Shown: positions 1-6,498 of the stretch, one piece after another
Numbering within the stretch: position 1 is the first letter of the stretch
Layout: each line of letters opens with the position of its first letter
Assembly: GCA_023250995.1 (NCBI GenBank)
Contig: JAHEZO010000008.1
Coordinates: forward strand, 1 to 37,194
Length of the DNA stretch: 37,194 nucleotides
From: Flavobacteriales bacterium
GTDB lineage: Bacteria > Bacteroidota > Bacteroidia > Flavobacteriales_H > JAHEZO01
Direction: 5' to 3'
Notes under the pieces: model-generated
Seen by the model: only the letters and a program-made list of their open reading frames with translations
The model's database searches: none
Told to the model about the DNA's origin: nothing
Made by a program: the position numbers and the translations under genes

Positions 1-443
1 TGGATGGGGTACAGTTAATTTGCCGGCTTATTGAAGGAAAATATCCTAATTACGAAGCGGTAATTCCTAAAAAAAATCCAAATAAATTAACCATAGACCG
101 GCTGGCTTTCTTAAACTCAATCAGGCGGGTTTCCATATTTTCGAATAAAACAACTCATCAGGTAAGGCTAAAAATTGTTGGCAGCGAACTAAATATTTCG
201 GCTGAAGATTTGGATTTTGCAAATGAAGCAAATGAAAGATTAACTTGCCAGTTTGAAGGAGAAGATATGGAAATTGGTTTTAATTCCCGCTTTCTTGGTG
301 AAATGCTCAACAACCTGGAGTGTGAAAGTGTAAACCTTGAAATGAGCGCTTCCAATAGGGCAGGGATCCTTGTGCCGGGTGATTCTAGTGATAAAGGAGA
401 GGAAATCTTAATGCTTGTAATGCCGGTGATGCTTAATAATTAA
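1..443 (+). CDS. dnaN: DNA polymerase III subunit beta (sliding clamp), C-terminal fragment
   Basis: The frame is open from the first base, so the gene starts outside the window; the ORF-track entry at 210 is only its inner part. The clamp encircles DNA and tethers the replicative polymerase and other DNA enzymes. The visible 146 or so residues contain the DnaN signature EGKYPNYEAVIP near the left edge, the stretch RLAFLNSIRRVSIFSNK, the E-x-x-N-E-R-L-x-C segment of the third clamp domain, and the characteristic C-terminal ending LVMPVMLNN. The final residues of this family line the hydrophobic pocket that holds clamp-binding peptides. A strong intrinsic terminator follows 44 bases after the stop, so the gene ends its transcription unit. 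Identification is secure from motif order and the typical C-terminus. Confidence 0.96.
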   Translation, partial: DGVQLICRLIEGKYPNYEAVIPKKNPNKLTIDRLAFLNSIRRVSIFSNKTTHQVRLKIVGSELNISAEDLDFANEANERLTCQFEGEDMEIGFNSRFLGEMLNNLECESVNLEMSASNRAGILVPGDSSDKGEEILMLVMPVMLNN

Positions 444-487
444 AATTATCTGCCCAAAAAACCGGAATAGTTTTTTTTAAAATATTG

Positions 488-519
488 GGTATAAGTAAAA
501 GGCTTATACCTTTTTTTTT
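488..519 (+). terminator. Rho-independent terminator after dnaN
   Basis: A perfect 8-bp inverted repeat, GGTATAAG and CTTATACC, is separated by a 7-base loop and followed directly by nine T residues. It lies 44 bases downstream of the dnaN stop and before the next promoter, so it separates dnaN from the thioredoxin-like gene. Confidence 0.9.
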
Positions 520-576
520 GTCAATCCTTTAACATTTTTTTAACAACGTATTAAAACTGTCAATTGAAAACAATTT

Positions 577-584
577 TATTTTTG
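577..584 (+). promoter_or_regulatory. Bacteroidota -7 promoter element, candidate
   Basis: TATTTTTG matches the Bacteroidota -7 consensus TAnnTTTG and lies 21 bases before the ATG of the thioredoxin-like gene, just after the dnaN terminator. I see no TTG at the expected 18-20 base spacing upstream, so the call rests on the -7 box and position. Confidence 0.45.
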
Positions 585-605
585 CTTATCAAAAAAATAT
601 AAAAT

Positions 606-2084
606 ATGAGGATTAAATTTTTTTTACTTTTTCTTGTTTTTGCTGTTTCACTTCCTTCATTTTCGCAGAAACTCCCTCCAAAATTTCAAGGCCACAACTT
701 AAAATTTAAAATCAATGGTTTAAAAGATACCGTTGCTTATCTTGCCGGCTATTATGGGCCGAAACAATATTTTAAAGATACCGCAGATGTTGACTCCCAG
801 GGAAATTTGGTTTTTAAAGGGAAAGATTCCCTGCCCGGGGGAATTTATTCTGTTGTAATGCCCGATAAGGGCACTTATTTCGAATTTATTATTAATGAAC
901 AAAATTTTTCGATGGAAACCGATACGGGAAATTTTGTAAAAGCAATGAAGGTAAAAGGATCGGTTGAAAATGATTTGTTTTATAAAAGGCTGAATTATCT
1001 TGAGGGGAAGCAAAAAGAAATTAACCCTTTTAAAGCTATAGCAGAGGATTCAACAAAATCGGAGGAAGCAAAGAAGCCCTCCCGTGATAAACTTTCGGCC
1101 ATTGATAAAGAAATAAAGGAGTATACACTTAAAGTGGTTCAGGAAAATCCTTCCACATTCCTGGCTAAAGTTTTTAAAGCAATGGAAGAACCTGAGGTGC
1201 CCGAAACCCCACTTCTCCCAAACGGAGCCAAGGATTCTCTTTTCCCTTTTAGGTATTATAAAGATCATTTTTTCGATAATGTTGATTTCAGGGATGACAG
1301 GCTTCTCCGGACTCCCGTATTTCATAATAAAATGGAAAAGTATCTTAGCAAACTTACAGTGCAGCATCCCGATTCAATAAGTGCTGCGGCAGATTTTATG
1401 GCCGCAAAGGCAAAAGGAAATAAAGAAATGTTTAAATATATTGTGCACTACGTTACAAGTACCTATGAAAAGTCAAATATTATGGGCATGGATGCAGTTT
1501 TTGTTCACATGGCACAGAATTATTATATGAAAGGGGAGGCCTTTTGGATTGATACCGCACAACTTGCTAAAATTACTGAAAGGGCCAATAAACTAGCACC
1601 TTTGCTGGTGGGAAAAAAGGTTGTAAACGTTACTTTGCAGGACACCAGTTGCAAAAAATGGTATTCATTATATGATGTAAAGGCAAAATATACTGTTCTT
1701 ATTTTTTGGGACCCAAACTGTGGTCATTGCAAAAAAGTTATACCGAAACTTAAGGAATTGTTTGATAAATATTCCGACCGGAATTTTTTCGATGTATTTG
1801 CCGTTGGTACTGAGTTTGAGGATAAAGATTGGTCAAAATTCATTGTTGAACATAACCTCAATTGGACCAACGTTTCAGATAATCCCGAAATCAATAAAAA
1901 TTATGCAAAATATATTCATTTAACAAATATTGAAAGTTTAAATTTTCGTCAAACTTTCGACATTTATGCCACACCGGTTACCTTGCTCCTGAACGAAAAC
2001 AAGGAAATAATTGCAAAAAAAATTGATGTAGAGCAAATCGAAGAACTATTGGAGAGGTTTCAGAAAAAAGAAGACAAAAAGTAA
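606..2084 (+). CDS. Exported DUF4369/DUF5106 thioredoxin-like protein
   Basis: The first 21 residues form a signal peptide ending SFSQ, so the protein is exported, probably to the periplasm or as an envelope protein. An N-terminal beta-rich part (about residues 30-130) resembles DUF4369, the middle (about 200-320, with the HFFDNVDF segment) resembles DUF5106, and the C-terminal third is a TlpA-like thioredoxin fold with the redox motif CGHC at residues 372-375 inside FWDPNCGHCKK. A cis-Pro-like segment (ATPVTLLL) lies near the end, as expected for a thioredoxin fold. Such proteins are common in Bacteroidota and are assumed to act in periplasmic thiol-disulfide exchange; the substrate is unknown. 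It stands alone between the dnaN terminator and the convergent cdaA gene. The domain names are from memory of the family, not a search. Confidence 0.85.
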   Translation: MRIKFFLLFLVFAVSLPSFSQKLPPKFQGHNLKFKINGLKDTVAYLAGYYGPKQYFKDTADVDSQGNLVFKGKDSLPGGIYSVVMPDKGTYFEFIINEQNFSMETDTGNFVKAMKVKGSVENDLFYKRLNYLEGKQKEINPFKAIAEDSTKSEEAKKPSRDKLSAIDKEIKEYTLKVVQENPSTFLAKVFKAMEEPEVPETPLLPNGAKDSLFPFRYYKDHFFDNVDFRDDRLLRTPVFHNKMEKYLSKLTVQHPDSISAAADFMAAKAKGNKEMFKYIVHYVTSTYEKSNIMGMDAVFVHMAQNYYMKGEAFWIDTAQLAKITERANKLAPLLVGKKVVNVTLQDTSCKKWYSLYDVKAKYTVLIFWDPNCGHCKKVIPKLKELFDKYSDRNFFDVFAVGTEFEDKDWSKFIVEHNLNWTNVSDNPEINKNYAKYIHLTNIESLNFRQTFDIYATPVTLLLNENKEIIAKKIDVEQIEELLERFQKKEDKK

Positions 2085-2110
2085 AATAGACCACTTTGAA
2101 ATTATTAGGT

Positions 2111-2902
2111 TTAGGGGACTTTAACATTAAATTCTTCTGCCAGAATAGTTCTCAGCTCCTCATAATTCAGCCGGGTATTTATTTGTCCCCCTTTTGCAAA
2201 AGCAATTTCCCCCGTTTGTTCCGAAACCACCACGGCAATAGCATCTGAGCGTTCTGTTATTCCGAGAGCTGCCCTGTGACGCATCCCAAGTCTTGATGGA
2301 AAATCTTCCTTTTCAGTTACAGGTAGAACACAACGGGCCATTTTTATTTTATCTCCTTCAATTAAAACCGCTCCGTCATGCAACGGGTTGTTTTTAAAAA
2401 ATATGCTTTCAATAATCCTGGAAGAATAAAAACATTCCATCAATTCACCTGAGGTGATATGAAATTGAAGGTCAGATGTTTTAGTTAGTATAATTAATGC
2501 CCCTGTTTTAGTTCCGGCCATATTCCTGCAAGCCTTTGAAATGCTTGAAATGTTTACATTAAAATTTGCCTGATTTCTGATATTGAAAATTTTCCTGAAA
2601 ACCGGCATTTCTTTAACACCTGTTGTGCCGATTAAAATTAAAAATTTTCTTATTTCCTGCTGAAAAACAATAATTATTGCCAATACCCCAACCCCGATAA
2701 ATTGTCCTAAAATTTCTTTCAGCAGTTCCATCTTTAAAACTGCTACAATTTTCCAGAAAATGTAAATTACCAGAATTCCAATAAAAATTCTGATGGCTGC
2801 GGTACCTTTTACAATATTATAAAACTGGAACATTAAAAGGGCCACCAGGATGATGTCAATCAAATCTAGCCATCTGAAATTTATGAAACTAATGATAGTC
2901 AT
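2111..2902 (-). CDS. cdaA: Diadenylate cyclase CdaA (c-di-AMP synthase)
   Basis: This membrane-anchored enzyme condenses two ATP into cyclic di-AMP, a second messenger tied to osmotic and cell-wall homeostasis. The N-terminal 90 residues hold about three hydrophobic helices, as in CdaA. The DAC domain follows, with TGALII at about 133-138, the catalytic DGA motif at 176-178 and the RHR motif at 208-210 (GMRHRAALGITERSDA). The length of 263 residues is normal for the family. Its ATG overlaps the TGA of the upstream glycosyltransferase (ATGA), which suggests translational coupling. In many Bacteroidota cdaA lies directly after folP; here folP is about 34 kb away at the other end of the window. 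A CAAAnnTA/CAAA promoter (minus-strand TAnnTTTG and TTTG) precedes the pair. Confidence 0.95.
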   Translation of the reverse strand: MTIISFINFRWLDLIDIILVALLMFQFYNIVKGTAAIRIFIGILVIYIFWKIVAVLKMELLKEILGQFIGVGVLAIIIVFQQEIRKFLILIGTTGVKEMPVFRKIFNIRNQANFNVNISSISKACRNMAGTKTGALIILTKTSDLQFHITSGELMECFYSSRIIESIFFKNNPLHDGAVLIEGDKIKMARCVLPVTEKEDFPSRLGMRHRAALGITERSDAIAVVVSEQTGEIAFAKGGQINTRLNYEELRTILAEEFNVKVP

Positions 2903-4020
2903 TTAAAATTTTTTTCCTTTTTGTTTATTCTAACAGCTTGGTTGAGTAACTGTAGAAAAATATTTTTCTGCGATTCTACCGAATACTTTTCAATTACGGT
3001 TTTTCTTGCCTCTTTTCCAATTTTATTTCGCAAATCCCCAGAATCAATCAGACGGCCTATTTTTTCACACCAATCATCTTCTGTTGCAGCAAGAAATCCG
3101 TTAACCCCTTCTTTAATAATTTCATTGTTAACTCCAACTGGTGACATAACGGTAGGAATTTCAAGGGCCATATATTGCAACCCTTTAAATCCACACTTTC
3201 CTCTCGACCAGTCATTATCCGGTAAAGGCATAATCCCAATATCGATTTCAATTAAGTCCTTAATCTCCGTTTCTTTTCTCCACTGGGTTGTTTTGATTTC
3301 AAGCAATGAATTTGAAAAAAATTTATCTGCTATTACTTTGAATTCAATTTTATCTCCGTATTTTTCTTTGATTTTAACCAGGGCCGGAATGATAAGCTGA
3401 AAATGTTTTAAAGTGGTTGATGTGCCGGTCCATCCAATACATACTCTTCCGGTTTCTTTTTTTTCATTTTGTTTTTCTGTTTTTTTTATATGATAATCTG
3501 TATCAATGGTAGTTGGAATAATTTTAACATTTGGATTAAAATTAAATGCATAATCAGCAAGATACTTGTTTCCTGCAATAATTAAATCACTCAATTGAAT
3601 TATTTTACCTGTTTTTGAATAATCCTTAAGCCATTCGAGATTCTTATTTCCATCTGAAACATTGGAAAGCCAGATGGAATCATCAAAATCAAAAATTATT
3701 CTCGCTTTTGATTTATGGAACCTTTTTTCGAAAAAGGTAGTTCCGGTCATAAATGCTTCTCTTTGAATAAAAATCAAATCGTAATTGTTTGCAATAAAAA
3801 TATCCTTTATCCTTATTAAAAAACTTTTTAGTAAAACCAGGAACTTTGTTAAATAATTTCCCTCGCCATAAAATTTACTATCGTCCTTATCCGAAATTAA
3901 ATACGAAAAATCAATTTCAAACCCATGCCTTATTATAAATTCAAAATATTGCTCAAACCGGAATCTCTGACTTGGAGAACGTCCGGGCCGGTGGGCAGCA
4001 ATAAACAGAATTTTTGGCAT
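2899..4020 (-). CDS. Glycosyltransferase, GT4-like
   Basis: The 373-residue protein has a two-lobed GT-B layout. The N-terminal lobe begins MPKILFIAAH with a following RPGRSPSQRFRFEQY segment, and has FDFDDSIW at about 110-117. The C-terminal lobe begins with the typical GWTGTSTTLKHF segment and ends with a GT4-like block including DIGIMPLPDN, GLQYMALEIPTVMSPVG, and a final EKYSVESQ helix. It probably transfers a sugar from a nucleotide donor to a cell-envelope glycan or lipid; donor and acceptor cannot be told from sequence. It is the first gene of a two-gene unit with cdaA (4-base ATGA overlap), and it is divergent from a nucleotide-sugar dehydratase, so the neighbourhood looks like surface polysaccharide synthesis. 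The ATG start is the only early Met. Confidence 0.85.
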   Translation of the reverse strand: MPKILFIAAHRPGRSPSQRFRFEQYFEFIIRHGFEIDFSYLISDKDDSKFYGEGNYLTKFLVLLKSFLIRIKDIFIANNYDLIFIQREAFMTGTTFFEKRFHKSKARIIFDFDDSIWLSNVSDGNKNLEWLKDYSKTGKIIQLSDLIIAGNKYLADYAFNFNPNVKIIPTTIDTDYHIKKTEKQNEKKETGRVCIGWTGTSTTLKHFQLIIPALVKIKEKYGDKIEFKVIADKFFSNSLLEIKTTQWRKETEIKDLIEIDIGIMPLPDNDWSRGKCGFKGLQYMALEIPTVMSPVGVNNEIIKEGVNGFLAATEDDWCEKIGRLIDSGDLRNKIGKEARKTVIEKYSVESQKNIFLQLLNQAVRINKKEKNFK

Positions 4021-4075
4021 ATTAATTTATTTTCTTGATTCGGTTCCTTTTAAAGATTATTCTTTTAATTTTTGG

Positions 4076-4106
4076 CAAAGATAAAATTTGATAATGGCTG
4101 TCCAAA
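4076..4106 (-). promoter_or_regulatory. Promoter for the glycosyltransferase-cdaA unit
   Basis: On the minus strand a TTTG (-33 type, at 4103-4106) is followed after 19 bases by TATCTTTG (at 4076-4083), a full match to TAnnTTTG. This is the expected Bacteroidota sigma-A-type layout and lies 55 bases before the ATG of the glycosyltransferase. Confidence 0.65.
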
Positions 4107-4119
4107 GTCAGTTTATTTT

Positions 4120-4127
4120 TAACTTTG
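4120..4127 (+). promoter_or_regulatory. Bacteroidota -7 element for the dehydratase gene, candidate
   Basis: TAACTTTG is a full match to TAnnTTTG and lies 43 bases before the TTG start at 4171. The nearest upstream TTTG is 29 bases away, too far for a standard -33 box. It sits next to the divergent minus-strand promoter, so the two units may share regulatory sequence. Confidence 0.5.
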
Positions 4128-4170
4128 CCTTTGGGCAAAAATCTTTTTTTGCTCCTAAAAAACTTTTAAC

Positions 4171-6045
4171 TTGTGGATTCAGAAAAATAATGCCCCCAGG
4201 TGGTTGATTTTTACCATTGATGCGGGCATTTGCCTTGCTTCACTTTTTCTGGCCTTTTTACTCCGCTTTAATTTTTCCATTCCTCCTGAAGAAATCCGGG
4301 ATTTCGTTTTTGTTTTTCCTATTTTATTTATTGTAAGATCTTCAAGTTTTATTATCACAAAAACCTATTCAGGTATAATTCGATACACGGGCACAGAGGA
4401 TGCCAAAAGAATATTTTTGACTATTTCTTATGGCAGCGTGGTATTGGTTGTTCTCAACTGGGCCCGTTATTATTTTATTGATGAATCATTTATTCTTCCC
4501 TTTTCTGTTTTGATAATTGATTATCTCTCCACGGTTTTCTTTATGATTTCTCTTAGAATTGCCGTAAAAGTTTTATATGGTGAATTATATAACCGTACAA
4601 AGGAAAAATCTAAAGTAATCATTTTTGGTGCAGGCGAGTCAGGGATAATTACTAAACGGGCACTTGACAGGGATGCAGGAACCAAATATAAGGTGGTGGC
4701 TTTTATTGATGATAATGAAAAAAAAGAAAATAAGGAGATTGAAGGGGTAAAAATTTATTCTTTTGAAAAACTGGAAGAAATTCTCACCAATAATGAAGTT
4801 GCCCATGTTATTATATCCGTTCAGAATGTTCCTCCGTTGAGAAAACAGCTGATTATTGAAAAATGCCTTGCTCACAATGTTAGGGTACTTAATGTTCCTC
4901 CGGTTACTAACTGGATTAATGGGGAGCTTAGCTTTAAACAGATAAAAAAAATAAATATTGATGATTTGCTTGAAAGGGAACCGATTAAACTGGATGAAAA
5001 AAATGTGAATAAGGAAATAAGGGGAAAAGTAGCCCTTGTTACCGGTGCTGCCGGCTCTATTGGAAGTGAATTGGTTCGCCAGATTTCCAAATTCTCTCCC
5101 GGCCTAATTATTTTGCTCGACCAGGCAGAATCCCCATTGTATGAACTAGATTTTGAACTTTGTACTGAAGGGAAAAAAATAAAATATGAAATTGTGGTTG
5201 GAGACATCAGGGAGGAGGAAAGGATGGAAAATCTTTTCAGGGTCTTTAAACCCGAAATTGTTTTTCATGCTGCTGCCTATAAACATGTGCCCTTAATGGA
5301 AGAAAACCCCTCCGAATCCATTAGAACCAATGTAATGGGAACCAAAATCATGGCCGACCTTTCCGTAAAGTTCGGTGTAAAGAAATTTGTGATGATCTCC
5401 ACCGATAAAGCAGTTAACCCTACAAGTGTAATGGGTGCAACTAAGAGGATTGCTGAAATTTATGCCCAGTCATTAGGAACTGAAAGCACAACTGCTTTCA
5501 TCACTACAAGGTTTGGAAATGTCCTTGGTTCAAATGGTTCTGTTATTCCCGTTTTTAAAAAACAAATTGAAAACGGAGGGCCTTTAACTGTAACCCATCC
5601 GGAAGTAACCAGGTATTTCATGACCATACCCGAAGCCTGCCAGTTGGTACTTGAAGCAGGAGCAATGGGAATGGGAGGTGAAATTTTTATTTTTGATATG
5701 GGAAAATCCGTAAAGATTGTTGACCTCGCAAAAAAAATGATAAAACTTTCGCGGCTTGAACTTGGAAAAGATATTCAAATTAAGTTTACAGGGTTAAGGC
5801 CCGGTGAAAAACTTTATGAAGAACTACTTAATGACAAGGAAAATACAATGCAAACCCATCATCCAAGAATCATGGTGGCTAAAGTCCGCCAATATGATTT
5901 TCCTTCTGTTTCAAATAAAATCAATGATTTGATTCAGCTCTACCAAACGCAAAACAATGACTTGATTGTGGGGAAACTGAAAGAAATTATTCCCGAATAT
6001 ATAAGCCGGAATTCAGTTTTTGAAAAATTAGATGCGTCCGAATAG
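4171..6045 (+). CDS. FlaA1/CapD-type nucleotide-sugar 4,6-dehydratase, membrane-anchored
   Basis: Members of this family convert UDP-GlcNAc (or a similar sugar nucleotide) to a 4-keto-6-deoxy sugar for surface glycans. The N-terminus (about 10-135) has four hydrophobic helices. A first Rossmann domain begins at about 147 (IIFGAGESGI), and the catalytic extended-SDR domain begins at about 287 with TGAAGSIG at 291-298. The active-site region reads STDKAVNPTSVMGATKR at about 410-426, with Met where classical SDRs have the catalytic Tyr, the hallmark of this family. Length (624) fits the large PglF/WbpM class. The start is TTG: an in-frame stop lies at 4156-4158 and the protein begins like its relatives (NNAPRWLIF), so no better start exists. 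Exact product stereochemistry cannot be deduced. Confidence 0.92.
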   Translation: MWIQKNNAPRWLIFTIDAGICLASLFLAFLLRFNFSIPPEEIRDFVFVFPILFIVRSSSFIITKTYSGIIRYTGTEDAKRIFLTISYGSVVLVVLNWARYYFIDESFILPFSVLIIDYLSTVFFMISLRIAVKVLYGELYNRTKEKSKVIIFGAGESGIITKRALDRDAGTKYKVVAFIDDNEKKENKEIEGVKIYSFEKLEEILTNNEVAHVIISVQNVPPLRKQLIIEKCLAHNVRVLNVPPVTNWINGELSFKQIKKINIDDLLEREPIKLDEKNVNKEIRGKVALVTGAAGSIGSELVRQISKFSPGLIILLDQAESPLYELDFELCTEGKKIKYEIVVGDIREEERMENLFRVFKPEIVFHAAAYKHVPLMEENPSESIRTNVMGTKIMADLSVKFGVKKFVMISTDKAVNPTSVMGATKRIAEIYAQSLGTESTTAFITTRFGNVLGSNGSVIPVFKKQIENGGPLTVTHPEVTRYFMTIPEACQLVLEAGAMGMGGEIFIFDMGKSVKIVDLAKKMIKLSRLELGKDIQIKFTGLRPGEKLYEELLNDKENTMQTHHPRIMVAKVRQYDFPSVSNKINDLIQLYQTQNNDLIVGKLKEIIPEYISRNSVFEKLDASE

Positions 6046-6095
6046 ATTTTCTTTTAAAAACTCTTTAATAATAGCTTTATCATAAATTTTCATTA

Positions 6096-6497
6096 ATGGT
6101 ACATACCACCAAAATTTCAGTCAGGTTTGCAGATGTTGATGCATTTAACCATGTAAATAACGCCCATTATCTTACCTATATGGAGCATTCAAGAATGTAT
6201 TTTTTTGATGATGTAATTGGAAAAGTGGATTGGGAGAATAATGGATTTATTATTGCCCGTGCCGAGGTCAATTTTATTCTGCCCATTGTTTTACACGACC
6301 AGATTATTGTAGAAACAAAATGTTCGAAAATCGGCACAAAAAGTTTCGACCTTTCTTACAAAATTTTTAAAATTGAGGGTGGAACCAAAACTGAAATGGC
6401 AAACGGAATTACTGTACAGGTAGGTTTTAACTATAAAAATAATAAAACCATTCCTTTAACCGAAGATTGGAAAAAAAAATTGACTTCAAATAGTTAA
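6096..6497 (+). CDS. Hotdog-fold acyl-CoA thioesterase (4HBT family)
   Basis: At 133 residues with the motif FADVDAFNHVNNAHYLTYMEHSR near the N-terminus, this is a single-domain 4-hydroxybenzoyl-CoA-thioesterase/YbgC-like protein. The Asp of DAFNHVNN (about residue 15) is the likely catalytic residue of the family. Such enzymes hydrolyse acyl-CoA or acyl-ACP thioesters in the cytoplasm; the physiological substrate is unknown. It follows the dehydratase by 50 bases on the same strand, so it may be cotranscribed, though nothing links the functions. Its stop lies one base from the stop of the convergent PKD protein gene. Confidence 0.85.
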   Translation: MVHTTKISVRFADVDAFNHVNNAHYLTYMEHSRMYFFDDVIGKVDWENNGFIIARAEVNFILPIVLHDQIIVETKCSKIGTKSFDLSYKIFKIEGGTKTEMANGITVQVGFNYKNNKTIPLTEDWKKKLTSNS

Positions 6498-6498
6498 T

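Noticed and set aside
2921-3400. Plus-strand ORF of 159 aa over the glycosyltransferase
   Set aside because: It lies wholly within a well-supported glycosyltransferase coding on the other strand and shows no domain or upstream signals.
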